Source: Yersinia massiliensis CCUG 53443 (GTDB lineage: Bacteria; Pseudomonadota; Gammaproteobacteria; Enterobacterales; Enterobacteriaceae). From it: DNA of 64,000 nt. Location of the stretch: positions 1 through 64,000 of the forward strand of contig NZ_HE997644.1 of the NCBI RefSeq assembly GCF_000312485.1. Direction: 5' to 3'. A program made the position numbers and the translations under genes. Within the stretch, counting starts at the first letter, position 1. Every line of letters begins with the position of its first letter. Of this stretch, positions 47,843 to 58,748 are shown in pieces. Below the pieces are notes generated by a model that searched no databases, had not been told where the DNA came from, and was given only the letters and a program-made list of their open reading frames with translations.

Positions 47843-48991
47843 TCAACAAGCTTGATGATATAGCGCCTTAATGTCATCTACCGTTGCATCACGCGGGTTG
47901 CCTCCGGTACAAACATCAGCAAATGCCGCTTCTGCCAGTGCCGGTATATCATCCGCCACCATCCCCACCGCGCTCAACGAGGACGGAATGCCGATATCAC
48001 GATTTAAGGCGATGACGGCCTCAATGGTGTTTTCTCGGATTTGTTCCAATGGTGAGTTCAAGGCATTCTCGACCCCCATTGCCATGGCGATATAGCGGAA
48101 ACGCTCACCGGTAAAGGCCGCGTTATAACGCATGATATAAGGCAATAAAATGGCATTGGCGACGCCATGAGGCATGTTATAAAACGCCCCCAGTGGATGC
48201 GCCATACCATGCACCAGCCCCAATCCCACATTGGAAAAACCCATACCCGCGATATATTGCCCAAGCGCCATATCTTCTGTCGCAGCAGCCTCCCCTTTTA
48301 CCGAGGCGCGCAATGAACGGCTGATCACTTCGATGGCTTTAAGATGCAACGCATCTGTCAGCTCCCACGCGCCTTTTGTCAGATAACCTTCAATGGCGTG
48401 GGTCAACGCATCGACACCCGTCGCGGCTTTCAGGGCAGGCGGCATGCTGTCCATCATGTCGGCATCGATAAACGCGACGGCGGGAATGGCGTGAGGATCG
48501 ACGCAAACAAACTTACGCCGCCGCGCTTCGTCAGTAATCACATAGTTAATGGTGACTTCTGCCGCAGTGCCTGCGGTAGTCGGAATCGCCAGAATCGGCA
48601 CGCAAGGTTGACGGGTATCAGCGACCCCTTCCAGACTGCGTACATCGGCAAATTCAGGGTTGTTAATGATGATACCGATCGCTTTACAGGTATCTTGCGG
48701 TGAGCCGCCACCCAGCGCTATCAGATAATCAGCCCCACTGTGGCGAAAGGCCGCGACACCTTGTTGCACAATGCTGATAGTCGGATTGGGTTTCACCGCA
48801 TCAAACACTGCAAAATCCAAGCCCGCTTGCGTCAACCTGTCGAGCAGGCGATTCGCAACGCCACACTCGAGCAGCATTTTGTCTGTCACCACTAACGCTT
48901 TTTGATAGCCGCGCCGTTCAACTTCATCGGTCAGTGCCGCCAATGACCCCCGACCAAACCACGACATTTCATTTAAAATCATTCTGTTCAT
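47843..48991 (-). CDS. fucO: Lactaldehyde reductase FucO
   Basis: FucO is an iron-dependent alcohol dehydrogenase reducing L-lactaldehyde from fucose to L-1,2-propanediol under anaerobiosis, regenerating NAD. The 382-residue protein keeps the NAD-binding GGGSPQDTCKAIG, metal ligands in the ATGVDALTHAIEGY and GLVHGMAHPLGAFYNMPHG blocks, and the E. coli-like start NRMILNE. It is downstream of fucA in the operon fucAO. Confidence 0.95.
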   Translation of the reverse strand: MNRMILNEMSWFGRGSLAALTDEVERRGYQKALVVTDKMLLECGVANRLLDRLTQAGLDFAVFDAVKPNPTISIVQQGVAAFRHSGADYLIALGGGSPQDTCKAIGIIINNPEFADVRSLEGVADTRQPCVPILAIPTTAGTAAEVTINYVITDEARRRKFVCVDPHAIPAVAFIDADMMDSMPPALKAATGVDALTHAIEGYLTKGAWELTDALHLKAIEVISRSLRASVKGEAAATEDMALGQYIAGMGFSNVGLGLVHGMAHPLGAFYNMPHGVANAILLPYIMRYNAAFTGERFRYIAMAMGVENALNSPLEQIRENTIEAVIALNRDIGIPSSLSAVGMVADDIPALAEAAFADVCTGGNPRDATVDDIKALYHQAC

Positions 48992-49053
48992 GATTGATTC
49001 CTCGGTATTTTTAACCCTAAGCTAATCTATGGCTTACACGTTTAGCCCAAAAT

Positions 49054-49701
49054 TTACTCTTCGACGCGCAAGCCGTAGGTTTTAAATTTCTCCAGCACCA
49101 CGCTGATCTCTTCTTTGGATAGCACCGGCACCTCATCAACAATCGGCAAGATGGCCAGTAGCAGTGTCGCCAGCACTTCAACCTCATGGGCCAGCCACAA
49201 CGCTTTCGCCAAATTCTCCTCGCAGGCAATCAGCCCGTGGTGTTGCAGTAACGTCGCCTTGCGGTGCTTCATTGCCACAGCAACATGTTCCGACAGCGCT
49301 TTGGTGCCAAATGTGGCATAAGGGGCACAGGGAATATCGTTGCCCCCAGCGGCGGCAATCATGTAATGAATCGCGGGGATGGGGCGGTTAAGAATCGACA
49401 CAGCGGTGCAATGTACGGAATGGTTGTGGACCACCGCATTAGCATCAGGCCGAGTCTGATAGACCACCTGATGAAAACGCCATTCACTGGAAGGAACCTT
49501 ACCCTCCTCATGATGACCGTCCGCATCGATATAAACGATGTGTGACTCGGTGAGCTTGTCGTAAGCAATTCCGGACGGCGTAATGAGAAACCCATCTTGA
49601 TAACGCACACTAACATTGCCGGCGGTTCCTTGATTCAGACCCAAGCGGGTCATTTCCAGACAAGTATTAATAATATCGCGCGCCAGTGCTTCTCTCTTCA
49701 T
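49054..49701 (-). CDS. fucA: L-fuculose-1-phosphate aldolase FucA
   Basis: FucA splits L-fuculose 1-phosphate into dihydroxyacetone phosphate and L-lactaldehyde. It is 215 residues, identical in length to E. coli FucA. The catalytic Glu73 and zinc ligands His92, His94 and His155 are at the same positions (SSEW, VVHNHSVHC, LLQHHG). It is divergent from fucPIKUR, with a 665-bp regulatory region between. Confidence 0.97.
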   Translation of the reverse strand: MKREALARDIINTCLEMTRLGLNQGTAGNVSVRYQDGFLITPSGIAYDKLTESHIVYIDADGHHEEGKVPSSEWRFHQVVYQTRPDANAVVHNHSVHCTAVSILNRPIPAIHYMIAAAGGNDIPCAPYATFGTKALSEHVAVAMKHRKATLLQHHGLIACEENLAKALWLAHEVEVLATLLLAILPIVDEVPVLSKEEISVVLEKFKTYGLRVEE

Positions 49702-50366
49702 TTGTTCCTCTCTTTGGATGCAGATACCGAAATATAAAATAAATTCAATAATGGATATGAGCTCAGGATCATTAATGATGGTGAGTATGGGCGTTATCTT
49801 TCGCCTATTTAATTCAGGTGAAAACTAAATCACATAAAAATGTGAGCCATGTCATGACTATTCAGCATTCCAATAAAAACTCATGATGATTTATTTTTAT
49901 AAAATGTCCGTTTGAAAAAACAATATATTTAAACGGTCAACACCCAGTTTACGGGTTAAATAATTGTTATTTAGACTTGTTGACCGTTTGTGATGGAAAT
50001 AGATAAATCGGTCATTCTCATTGTGTGTTTGAAACATAATTTATTTCAAACGGTCATGAATTGTTTTTATTTAAAGTGACTATCATCACAAAATATCAGC
50101 ATTGAGTTACCTATGTGATTCAGCTCATACTTTTTAACGATTTTTACCTTATAAAGAACGGGACTTAACGCAATGAGGATATTTTCAATGTTGTCATTCA
50201 GACGATATCCATTCGTCAGAGAAACAGAAATATCATTCATTAAATAAAAAACTTCTGTCGAACATTAAGTATTTTCGAATTATACCCAGAAACATTGACG
50301 TGACGGGTGGGCAGCAAAAAACACGTCAAGTACGAAAGGTATAGTGAAACATCTGACGAGGGCATC
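49702..50366. promoter_or_regulatory. Divergent fucA / fucP regulatory region
   Basis: This AT-rich 665-bp gap holds repeated copies of AAACGGTCA: at 49930-49939, 49981-49989 (reversed, TGACCGTTT) and 50048-50056, with weaker copies at 49907-49913 and 50007-50015. They are candidate FucR operators. Two CRP-like sites are visible: TGTGA-N6-TCATG at 49841-49856 and AGTGA-N6-TCACA at 50075-50090 (9 of 10). No gene was found. E. coli fuc is FucR- and CRP-activated. Confidence 0.55.
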
Positions 50367-51686
50367 ATGGCAAACATACTCATACAAACAGATAGTGCCA
50401 AAATTTCCGCCTCGGTAAGTGACGAGTCGGCCAACAAAAAAAGGTATCTGATTCCTTTTGCATTGCTTTGCTCACTGTTCTTCCTTTGGGCAGTCGCAAA
50501 TAATTTGAACGATATCTTACTCCCCCAGTTTCAACAGGCATTTACTTTAACGAACTTTCAGGCCGGTTTGATTCAATCTTCCTTCTATTTTGGCTACTTT
50601 TTGATTCCGATTCCTGCGGGGATCTTGATGAAAAGATTCAGCTACAAAGCAGGGATCATCACCGGCTTGCTGTTTTATGCTTTTGGTGCCGCGCTATTCT
50701 GGCCCGCTGCTGAAACCATGAACTACACGTTGTTTTTAATCGGTTTATTTATCATCGCAGCGGGATTAGGCTGCCTTGAAACGGCGGCTAACCCCTTTGT
50801 TACCGTGTTGGGGCCAGAGAAAACCGGTCATTTCCGTATCAACCTGGCCCAAACGTTTAACTCTTTCGGTGCCATTATTGCCGTGGTATTCGGGCAAAGT
50901 TTAATCCTGTCTAATGTTCCTCATCAAACGCAGGAAGTCTTAGATAAACTCTCTGCCGAGGATTTAAATAGCTACCATCATAGCTTGGTGAAAGCGGTTC
51001 AATTACCTTATCTGATTATTGTGGCGGTGGTAATTTTTGTTGCCCTATTAATTCTTATTACCCGCTTCCCAACGATAAAAAGTGAATCTGACGATACTCA
51101 TAATGGTTCCTTCTTTTCTTCATTACCGCGGTTATTAAAAATAAGTCATTGGCGTTGGGCCGTATTAGCACAATTCTGTTATGTTGGTGCTCAAACCGCC
51201 TGCTGGAGTTATTTAATTCGTTATGCCATTGAAGAATTACCGAATATCACCCCAGGCTATGCTGCTAATTATCTCACGGCAACCATGGTGTGTTTCTTTA
51301 TCGGTAGATTTAGCGGCACTTGGTTAATTACTCGATTCGCACCAGAAAAAGTATTAGCGGCATATGCGTTTATTTCCATGTTGTTATGTATTGTCTCTGC
51401 CGCATTTGGCGGTCACATCGGATTATTGGCGCTCACACTATGCAGCATGTTTATGTCAATACAATATCCGACTATTTTCTCATTAGGCATTAAGAACCTG
51501 AATCAAGATACCAAATATGGCGCATCAATTATTGTCATGACCATTGTCGGTGGCGGTATTGTCACTCCGATTATGGGGCTGGTCAGTGATGCTGCGGGGA
51601 ATATTCCAACCGCTGAACTTATTCCGGCACTGTGCTTCGCCATTATCTTTATTTTCGCCAAATTCAAAACTGCGCCGATAAATTAA
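50367..51686 (+). CDS. fucP: L-fucose:proton symporter FucP
   Basis: A 439-residue MFS symporter importing L-fucose with a proton, close to E. coli FucP throughout. Conserved features include FALLCSLFFLWAVANNLNDILLP with the Asp in NDILLP, the FNSFGAIIA segment and AGLGCLETAANPF. The ATG at 50367 follows GAGGG; the N terminus upstream of it (from 50307) has no support. First gene of fucPIKUR. Confidence 0.96.
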   Translation: MANILIQTDSAKISASVSDESANKKRYLIPFALLCSLFFLWAVANNLNDILLPQFQQAFTLTNFQAGLIQSSFYFGYFLIPIPAGILMKRFSYKAGIITGLLFYAFGAALFWPAAETMNYTLFLIGLFIIAAGLGCLETAANPFVTVLGPEKTGHFRINLAQTFNSFGAIIAVVFGQSLILSNVPHQTQEVLDKLSAEDLNSYHHSLVKAVQLPYLIIVAVVIFVALLILITRFPTIKSESDDTHNGSFFSSLPRLLKISHWRWAVLAQFCYVGAQTACWSYLIRYAIEELPNITPGYAANYLTATMVCFFIGRFSGTWLITRFAPEKVLAAYAFISMLLCIVSAAFGGHIGLLALTLCSMFMSIQYPTIFSLGIKNLNQDTKYGASIIVMTIVGGGIVTPIMGLVSDAAGNIPTAELIPALCFAIIFIFAKFKTAPIN

Positions 51687-51735
51687 GACCATCGGTTACT
51701 GAAAAATTAAATTTCGCTAAAGAACACAAGGATCA

Positions 51736-53517
51736 ATGATGAAAACGACCACTAAATTACCCAAAATTGGTATTCGCCCTGTAATTGATGGACGCAGAAT
51801 GGGGGTGCGAGAATCACTAGAAGAACAAACGATGAAAATGGCCCGCGCCACGGCTGAATTTCTGCAAGAAGTTGTGCGCCACCCCTGCGGGACACCGGTG
51901 GAATGTGTCATTGCCGATACCTGTATCGCCGGAATGGCCGAGGCTGCCGCTTGCGACGATAAGTTCAGCGCGCAAAATATCGGGCTGACCATCACCGTGA
52001 CACCTTGTTGGTGCTACGGCAGTGAAACTATTGATATGGACCCGTTCCGTCCAAAAGCCATTTGGGGCTTCAATGGTACTGAACGTCCGGGCGCAGTGTA
52101 TTTGGCGGCAGCACTGGCGGCGCATAATCAAAAAGGCTTACCTGCTTTTTCTATCTACGGCCATGACGTTCAAGATGCCAATGACACGCGGATCCCAGCC
52201 GATGTGCAGGAGAAACTGTTGCGCTTTACCCGTGCAGGTTTAGCGGTTGCCAGCTTAAAAGGCAAAAGTTATCTCTCCCTCGGTGGGGTTTCAATGGGGA
52301 TCGCCGGTTCAATTGTCGACCATAACTTCTTTGAGTCTTGGTTAGGGATGAAAGTACAAGCGGTTGACATGACTGAATTGCGTCGCCGCATTGATAACAA
52401 AATTTATGATGAAAAAGAGTTAGAACTGGCGCTGTCATGGGCGGATAGCAACTTCAAATACGGGCCGGATAAAAACGCTGAACAGTACCGTCGTTCAGCG
52501 GAAAGTAGCCGAGCAGTGCTGCGTGAAAGTCTGCAAATGGCCATCTGTATCCGCGACATGATGCAGGGTAATCCCTCACTGGCGGCCAAAGGTTTTGGTG
52601 AAGAAGCGCTCGGCTATAACGCCATTGCTGCGGGTTTCCAAGGACAACGCCACTGGACGGATCAATATCCAAACGGCGATACCGCAGAAGCGTTGCTCAA
52701 CAGTTCATTTGACTGGAACGGGGTGCGCGAGCCAATGGTGATCGCCACTGAAAATGACAGTCTCAATGGCGTCGCGATGCTATTTGGTCATACCTTGACC
52801 GGCACTGCGCAGATCTTTGCCGACGTTCGCACTTACTGGTCACCCGAAGCAGTACAACGGGTCACAGGGCATCAACTGGAAGGTGAAGCTCAGCACGGCA
52901 TCATTCACTTGATCAACTCGGGTTCCGCTGCGCTGGACGGGACTTGCCGCCAAAACGACGCTCAGGGCAAACCGACCATTAAGCCCCACTGGCAAGTCAG
53001 CCAACAAGAAGCCGATGCCTGTTTAGCGGCGACCGAATGGTGCCCAGCGATCCATGAATACTTCCGGGGCGGCGGCTTCTCTTCTCGCTTCCTGACCCGT
53101 GGCGGCGTGCCATTCACCATGAGCCGTATCAACCTGATTAAGGGCGTCGGCCCCGTGCTGCAAATTGCCGAAGGTTGGAGTGTTGAATTGCCGAAATCGG
53201 TCCATGACACCTTGGATAAACGTACCGACTCAAGCTGGCCGACAACTTGGTTTGCGCCACGTCTGACCGGTAAAGGGCCTTTCAGTGATGTGTATTCCGT
53301 GATGGCAAACTGGGGAGCAAACCACGGTGTATTGACCATCGGCCATGTGGGCGCGGACTTAATTACCTTGGCTTCGATGCTGCGTATTCCGGTCTGTATG
53401 CACAACGTGGAAGAAGAAAGCGTCTATCGACCAACGGCTTGGGGCGCACACGGCATGGATATCGAAGGACAGGATTATCGCGCTTGCCAGAACTACGGCC
53501 CGTTATACAAAAAATAA
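51736..53517 (+). CDS. fucI: L-fucose isomerase FucI
   Basis: FucI isomerises L-fucose to L-fuculose using manganese. The 593-residue protein is two residues longer than E. coli FucI. Metal ligands correspond to E339 (TENDSLNG) and D363 (FADVRTYW), with the third histidine near the C terminus. Start is ATG at 51736 or the next ATG. It is 50 bp after fucP. A more distant fucose-isomerase relative is encoded at 33201-34622. Confidence 0.97.
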   Translation: MMKTTTKLPKIGIRPVIDGRRMGVRESLEEQTMKMARATAEFLQEVVRHPCGTPVECVIADTCIAGMAEAAACDDKFSAQNIGLTITVTPCWCYGSETIDMDPFRPKAIWGFNGTERPGAVYLAAALAAHNQKGLPAFSIYGHDVQDANDTRIPADVQEKLLRFTRAGLAVASLKGKSYLSLGGVSMGIAGSIVDHNFFESWLGMKVQAVDMTELRRRIDNKIYDEKELELALSWADSNFKYGPDKNAEQYRRSAESSRAVLRESLQMAICIRDMMQGNPSLAAKGFGEEALGYNAIAAGFQGQRHWTDQYPNGDTAEALLNSSFDWNGVREPMVIATENDSLNGVAMLFGHTLTGTAQIFADVRTYWSPEAVQRVTGHQLEGEAQHGIIHLINSGSAALDGTCRQNDAQGKPTIKPHWQVSQQEADACLAATEWCPAIHEYFRGGGFSSRFLTRGGVPFTMSRINLIKGVGPVLQIAEGWSVELPKSVHDTLDKRTDSSWPTTWFAPRLTGKGPFSDVYSVMANWGANHGVLTIGHVGADLITLASMLRIPVCMHNVEEESVYRPTAWGAHGMDIEGQDYRACQNYGPLYKK

Positions 53518-53568
53518 TGTGTCGCGCGAATAGAAGTCAGTGCAATAAATAAAAATCAGTGAAATAAC

Positions 53569-53603
53569 CTGACTCAGGTGTCGCTAAGGTGCACCTGAGT
53601 CAG
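53569..53603 (+). other. Hairpin between fucI and fucK
   Basis: A perfect 12-bp stem CTGACTCAGGTG / CACCTGAGTCAG with an 11-base loop, 52 bp after fucI. No T run follows; it probably stabilises the fucPI part of the mRNA or lowers fucK expression. Confidence 0.7.
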
Positions 53604-53634
53604 CTCATCATCCTTGCGGTTAGCAGGAGCATTT

Positions 53635-55131
53635 ATGAAGCGCGATGTGGTCATTGTTTTGGATTGCGGCGCAACCAATATCCGGGCGATTGCGGTCGAT
53701 CCTCAAGGCGTCGTCATCGCCAAAGCTGTTTTGCCCAACCAGAGTCTACCCGATCCGGCTAATCCCCATTGGCAACTCTGGCCATTGGACGGTATTTTGG
53801 ACAGTTTCGCCCAATGTTGCCGTCAATTATTGCCACAAATTCATCAGGATAAGATTCATGCCGTCACGGTCACCACCTTCGGTGTTGATGGTGCGTTAGT
53901 CGATGCCAAGGGCAACATGCTGTACCCGATAATCAGTTGGAAGTGCCCAAGAACGGTGGCCATCATGGACGATATCGCCCGCTATATGCCCGCCGAAAAG
54001 CTACAACAAATTTCCGGCATCGGTCAGTTTAGCTTTAACACCTTGTACAAACTGATTTGGCTGCAAGAAAACCGCCCAGATTTAGTGGCGCAAGCCCATG
54101 CTTGGCTTTTTATTTCGTCTTTAATCAACCAGCGCCTCACGGGGGAATTCACCACCGACCGCACGATGGCGGGCACCAGTCAGTTGTTGGATGTGAAACG
54201 CGAACAATTCAGCCGTGAAATTTTACAAAAAATAGGGATTCACGCCGATTTATTCCCACCGATGGTAGCCGCCGGTGACATCATCGGCCCGCTGCTACCC
54301 GACAGTGCCGCTAAATTGGGGTTATCGGCGGGTATCCCAGTGATCTCGGCTGGTCACGACACCCAGTTCGCGTTGTTCGGTTCCGGTGCCGAGAGTGATC
54401 AACCTGTGCTGTCATCGGGGACTTGGGAAATTTTGATGGTCCGCACGCCGCAGGTTAACACCGCCCTGCTGTCGAAATTTGCCGGTTCCACCTGTGAATT
54501 AGACAGTTGCCAGCGGCTTTTTAACCCCGGTTTGCAATGGCTCGCCTCAGGCGTCTTAGAGTGGGTTCGGCAGTTGTATTGGCACGATGCCGCCTGCACT
54601 GACGTCTATCAGCAAATGATTGCCGAGGCAGAACTTATCGCACCGGGTGCCGAGGGTGTCCGTATGGATTGCAATTTGCTGGGTAACACGCGCCATCATT
54701 TATCGGGGGGCTGGCAAGGCGTCTCACTGTTGAGTGGGCGCGGGCATTTTTATCGTGCGGCACTGGAAGCACTGGCGTGGCAATTAAAACGTAATTTAGC
54801 TGTGCTGGAAAAGATTGGCGAGTTTCGTACCCGAGAGTTACTGCTGGTTGGCGGGGGTAGCCGCAATGGGTTATGGAATCAAATCAAAGCTGACGTGCTC
54901 AACTTGCCGATAAAAGTCATTGATGAGTCGGAAACCACGGTGTTGGGTGCAGCACTGTTTGCTTGGCATGCCGCAGGCTACTACGCCAGCGCAGAAGAAG
55001 CCCGATCGCAGGTGAATTATCGCTACCAATATTATCAGCCGGGCCAGCAGCAGCCTCTTTATCAGGCACTCACCGCCAGCCCCACCCAGATAACCGAAAC
55101 TCAGCCCTTGGAAGGAGAATGTCATGCTTAA
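53635..55131 (+). CDS. fucK: L-fuculokinase FucK
   Basis: FucK is the FGGY kinase forming L-fuculose 1-phosphate. The 498-residue product starts [20 protein letters not shown] and keeps [31 protein letters not shown] and [20 protein letters not shown]. The ATG at 53635 follows GCAGGAG and matches E. coli FucK. It overlaps the start of fucU by 8 bp. Confidence 0.96.
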   Translation: MKRDVVIVLDCGATNIRAIAVDPQGVVIAKAVLPNQSLPDPANPHWQLWPLDGILDSFAQCCRQLLPQIHQDKIHAVTVTTFGVDGALVDAKGNMLYPIISWKCPRTVAIMDDIARYMPAEKLQQISGIGQFSFNTLYKLIWLQENRPDLVAQAHAWLFISSLINQRLTGEFTTDRTMAGTSQLLDVKREQFSREILQKIGIHADLFPPMVAAGDIIGPLLPDSAAKLGLSAGIPVISAGHDTQFALFGSGAESDQPVLSSGTWEILMVRTPQVNTALLSKFAGSTCELDSCQRLFNPGLQWLASGVLEWVRQLYWHDAACTDVYQQMIAEAELIAPGAEGVRMDCNLLGNTRHHLSGGWQGVSLLSGRGHFYRAALEALAWQLKRNLAVLEKIGEFRTRELLLVGGGSRNGLWNQIKADVLNLPIKVIDESETTVLGAALFAWHAAGYYASAEEARSQVNYRYQYYQPGQQQPLYQALTASPTQITETQPLEGECHA

Positions 55132-55564
55132 AACCCTCTCGCCGTTGCTGTCGCCACAACTGCTAAAAACATTAGCGGAAATGGGACACGGTGATGAAAT
55201 CATCTTCTCAGACGCCCATTTCCCCGCCCACACCTTGGGTAAAAATGGTGGGCCACAAGTGATCCGTGCTGATGGGTTATCCGTCAGTGCCTTGCTAGCC
55301 GCGGTCATTCCCTTATTCGAACTGGACAGTTACGCACCACCGCTGGTGATGATGGCCGCCGTTGAAGGTGACACTCTCGATGCTAGCGTTGAGGAACGTT
55401 ATTTACGCGCGCTGTTTGGCACGCAAAAAGCCGTACCGGTGGAGCGCATTGAACGTTACGCGTTTTACCAACGTGCGCAGCAGGCATTTGCGATCGTCAT
55501 CACAGGTGAAACAGCCAAGTACGGCAATATTCTGTTAAAGAAGGGGGTGACGCCTGTTTTTTAA
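55124..55564 (+). CDS. fucU: L-fucose mutarotase FucU
   Basis: FucU interconverts the anomers of L-fucose (and relatives act on ribose) to supply FucI. The 146-residue RbsD/FucU protein includes the catalytic region [19 protein letters not shown] and ends with [20 protein letters not shown]. The start overlaps fucK by 8 bp. It is six residues longer than E. coli FucU. Confidence 0.95.
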   Translation: MLKTLSPLLSPQLLKTLAEMGHGDEIIFSDAHFPAHTLGKNGGPQVIRADGLSVSALLAAVIPLFELDSYAPPLVMMAAVEGDTLDASVEERYLRALFGTQKAVPVERIERYAFYQRAQQAFAIVITGETAKYGNILLKKGVTPVF

Positions 55565-55657
55565 AGAAGTGATCACGTAACCTCACCCTTTTAGCCCTGT
55601 ATTTAATGTCGGTATTCATCTGGCATGAAACACGGGGCTTTGCTGACGGAGAGGATC

Positions 55658-56368
55658 ATGAAAGCGTCTCGTCACCAGGAAATTCTGCAACAGATTAAGC
55701 AGCAAGAAACACTGACGACGGCTGATCTGGCCCGCTTACTGGGTGTCAGTCAGGAAACTATTCGCCGTGATCTGAATGAGTTACAGGCGCAAGGATTGAT
55801 CATCCGCCAACACGGGCGGGCTAAAAGTATCAAACGCGCGACCAAAGATAGCGGCGATCCTTTCACTACGCGGCTGAAAAGCCATCTCTCCAGCAAAGCC
55901 AGTATCGCGGATCATGCGCTGTCACTGATTGAAAGCGGGATGGTGATTGCACTGGATGCCAGCTCAACCTGCTGGTATTTAGCGAAAAAACTGCCTGATA
56001 TCGATATCACGGTGTTTACCAATAGCGTGCGGATTTGTCAGGAGCTGGCGAAGCATCAAAATATCGAACTGATCAGCGCTGGCGGCCACTTACAACGCAA
56101 ATATGCCTGCTATGTCAATCCGGCACTTTTCTCGCTGCTGAAAACCATCGAGATCGATCTGTTTATTTTTTCCTGTGAGGGCATTGATACCGATGGCATT
56201 TTATGGGATTCGAACCCGTTTAATGCTGAATTCAAAACCATGCTACTTAAGCGCGCGACGCAATCCATTCTGTTGATTGATAAAAGTAAAATGTGCAGAA
56301 CGGGGGAAGTCAAAATAGGCTCACTGGAAGATGTAGAGCAAGTTATCTCGAATGCGAGCAATGAATAA
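55658..56368 (+). CDS. fucR: L-fucose operon regulator FucR
   Basis: A 236-residue DeoR-family regulator; in E. coli FucR activates fuc genes in response to fuculose 1-phosphate. An N-terminal HTH (LTTADLARLLGVSQETIRRDLNEL) is followed by a DeoR sensor domain with VIALDASSTCWYLAKKLPDI and FIFSCEGIDTDGILWDSN. The ATG at 55658 follows GAGAGG and fits E. coli FucR. Last gene of fucPIKUR. Confidence 0.93.
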   Translation: MKASRHQEILQQIKQQETLTTADLARLLGVSQETIRRDLNELQAQGLIIRQHGRAKSIKRATKDSGDPFTTRLKSHLSSKASIADHALSLIESGMVIALDASSTCWYLAKKLPDIDITVFTNSVRICQELAKHQNIELISAGGHLQRKYACYVNPALFSLLKTIEIDLFIFSCEGIDTDGILWDSNPFNAEFKTMLLKRATQSILLIDKSKMCRTGEVKIGSLEDVEQVISNASNE

Positions 56369-56400
56369 ATACCCTCAAATAGATGAACAGATAAACCGCT

Positions 56401-56431
56401 GGGAGGCGTAAATAGCCTCTTTACGCCTCCC
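56401..56431. terminator. Hairpin between convergent fucR and the 4-epimerase gene
   Basis: A perfect 12-bp stem GGGAGGCGTAAA / TTTACGCCTCCC with a 7-base loop lies between the two convergent genes. A second stem ACGGCCA / TGGCCGT (56433-56450) overlaps the epimerase stop. Tails are not T-rich. Confidence 0.6.
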
Positions 56432-56439
56432 AACGGCCA

Positions 56440-57135
56440 TTACTGGCCGTAATAGGCTTTTGCGCCGTGTTTACGCAGATAATGTTTATCCAATAAAGTT
56501 TGCTGCATTTCGCCCACTGCGGGTTGGAGTTGGTGAGTGAAAAGATTCATATAGGCGATTTCTTCTAATACCACAGCATTGTGTACCGCATTATTGGCAT
56601 TGCTGCCCCAAGCAAAGGGGCCATGACCATTCACGAGCACTGCGGGGACTTGCGCAGCATCGAGCGCTTTTTGGGTAAACGTCTCGACGATGACATGACC
56701 GGTTTCTCGTTCATAATCACCAGCAATCTCAATATCGGTCATCAAACGGGTGCAAGGGATCGGGCCATAGAAATAGTCAGCATGGGTGGTACCGAGGGCC
56801 GAGAGCGGCTGACCGGCTTGCGCCCAAATCGTGGCATGGCGCGAATGGGTGTGCACAATGCCGCCTATCTCAGCAAATGCACGATATAGCACCAAATGAG
56901 TGTCGGTATCAGAAGAGGGCTTTTTATTCCCTTCCACCACGTTGCCCGTCACCAAATCCACCACCACCATGTCGTCTACTGTCATGCCATCATATTCAAC
57001 ACCGGAAGGTTTAATGACCACCAAGCCTTGTTCGCGATCAATACCGCTGACATTCCCCCACGTGAACGTCACTAATTTATATTTAGGTAAGGCTAAATTA
57101 GCCTCAAACACCTGCTGTTTTAACTGTTCTAACAT
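56440..57135 (-). CDS. L-ribulose-5-phosphate 4-epimerase (AraD/SgbE family)
   Basis: This enzyme converts L-ribulose 5-phosphate to D-xylulose 5-phosphate. The 231-residue protein equals E. coli AraD in length. Zinc ligands H95, H97 and H171 (VHTHSRH and NGHGPFAWG), D76, D120 and Y229 fall at the E. coli positions. It resembles SgbE at the N terminus ([17 protein letters not shown]). It is divergent from the DeoR-family gene of the locus that follows and therefore probably belongs to that pentose pathway together with the L-xylulose-5-phosphate 3-epimerase at the right edge, not to an araBAD operon. Confidence 0.9.
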   Translation of the reverse strand: MLEQLKQQVFEANLALPKYKLVTFTWGNVSGIDREQGLVVIKPSGVEYDGMTVDDMVVVDLVTGNVVEGNKKPSSDTDTHLVLYRAFAEIGGIVHTHSRHATIWAQAGQPLSALGTTHADYFYGPIPCTRLMTDIEIAGDYERETGHVIVETFTQKALDAAQVPAVLVNGHGPFAWGSNANNAVHNAVVLEEIAYMNLFTHQLQPAVGEMQQTLLDKHYLRKHGAKAYYGQ

Positions 57136-57763
57136 GATGCCACCTCATGAAGTGATATTCAGTACGGGCAATGAATAAAAATCACTATGGGTTATAAAAA
57201 CGGTGATGGATAAAATTAATTTATGATTTCACTTTACCCATGCTGTTAATAACGTCTGTTGATAACTTTTGGTTAATAACTTTCAGCTTATAAATCCTGC
57301 TGATAAACAGTGAGACTAATAAAAAGGCAATATTTCATTAGGGCATATTTTAAATAGCGATTAATCAATAAAAGAGCTTGCCCGCTTGCAAACTAACCTA
57401 ACCCTATTTAGGGCTAAATTAAAGCCGCCGAAGAGAGGCAACGCATCAAACAAACCCATTCAGTCTAACTCGGGCATATTCGGTCATCGAGTTAATGCCC
57501 GATCATGACTTTTTATTACCAGAGTTGACCTATTTACCGGCCAATAAGCCTTTTATATGAGATTAAGCGCACATATCAAATGAAATCAACCACCAGTAAT
57601 CGCTCATTAAAGTGATTAGAGTCACATTAATTTAGGGTGAAACGGGCCTTAAAGTAATACTTGAATTCAATCACTGTATAAACAGCAGATAAATACCAAT
57701 ATAGCAGCATGAATGGTATGGGTGCGTTTTACGATAAACGCGAAGACGAAGATTGAGGTCAGC
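57136..57763. promoter_or_regulatory. Divergent regulatory region with CRP-like site
   Basis: A 628-bp gap without a gene. AGTGA-N6-TCACA at 57611-57626 matches the CRP consensus in 9 of 10 positions. An inverted repeat TCGGGCAT (57470-57477) / ATGCCCGA (57495-57502) could be an operator of the DeoR-family regulator. GAGG precedes that gene at 57755. Confidence 0.5.
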
Positions 57764-58573
57764 ATGTTACAAGCCGAACGCTATAAAATCATTTGTAGCC
57801 ATGTACAGCAGCAAGGATCGGCGCTGGTGACTGAGCTCTCGGTCTTATGCCAAGTCTCGCAAGAGACCATTCGCCGTGACCTGACCGTACTGGAGAAAAA
57901 GCAAAAGCTGATTCGCAGTTTTGGCGGTGCCGTCGCACTGGATGGCCCAGACTTGTCCGTCATCGACATCAAAGAAACCCACTACAGTTTGAATGCCATT
58001 GACCGTGCCGAGTCTTTCCGTAAGCGGACGGAGGAACACCCTGATACGAAAATGAAAATCGCTAAAGCTGCCTTACAATTTATTCATCCGGGCGACTGTA
58101 TATTGATGGATAACAGCAGTTCTTGTTGGTTTTTGGCACGGCAAATCCCCGATATTGAGATAACCGTTGTGACCAATTCGGTCAAGATCATTCAAGCACT
58201 GGCCTGTCGCGATAAGGTTCGGATTATCGGTATCGGGGGAGAATACTCAGCGCGTCACGATGATTTTCATGGCCCGGTCGCGGAAAATGCCATTCGTAAT
58301 TTCCAAATAAATACCTTTTTCTTCTCCTGTCAGGGGATTAATCAGGAAAGTGGTGTTCGCGATGGCAATGATATTAATGCGAAATTAAAACAAGTGATGT
58401 TACAAGTCTCGGGGCAAAAAATACTTTTAGCGGACTCCAGTAAATTTGACCAATATGCATTTTGCAAAATATGCATGTTGGATGAAGTGGATATTCTGAT
58501 TACAAATAGATTAGTGTCACAAAATTATCGCAGTGATAATCCTAAATTAAGCATTATTGAATCGGACAAATAA
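57764..58573 (+). CDS. DeoR-family transcriptional regulator of the second pentose locus
   Basis: A 269-residue DeoR regulator with an N-terminal HTH (VTELSVLCQVSQETIRRDLTVLEKK) and a sensor domain with DCILMDNSSSCWFLARQIPDI and FFFSCQGINQESGVRDGND. It resembles FucR in organisation but is divergent in sequence. The start at 57764 follows GAGG; the longer frame from 57713 is not supported. It is the first plus-strand gene of the binding protein-ABC-permease-permease-epimerase locus and should control it. Confidence 0.87.
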   Translation: MLQAERYKIICSHVQQQGSALVTELSVLCQVSQETIRRDLTVLEKKQKLIRSFGGAVALDGPDLSVIDIKETHYSLNAIDRAESFRKRTEEHPDTKMKIAKAALQFIHPGDCILMDNSSSCWFLARQIPDIEITVVTNSVKIIQALACRDKVRIIGIGGEYSARHDDFHGPVAENAIRNFQINTFFFSCQGINQESGVRDGNDINAKLKQVMLQVSGQKILLADSSKFDQYAFCKICMLDEVDILITNRLVSQNYRSDNPKLSIIESDK

Positions 58574-58748
58574 CAGAATTATTCATCTGAATAATAGCGC
58601 CAATACCAGAGAAAGAGCCACACAATAACAATAAATGTATCCACCCCTATCTATTTCCGAGAACAGGAAAGCGGCGAATAGCCAATACCCCTGTTATTTG
58701 AAAGATAACGGGTGCTGCTTGCTAATCGTTTTTTCTGAGGACCTAATA

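Noticed and set aside
49017-49229. 70-codon minus-strand frame overlapping the fucA end
   Set aside because: It is out of frame with fucA, whose full-length sequence and zinc ligands are intact; low-complexity translation.
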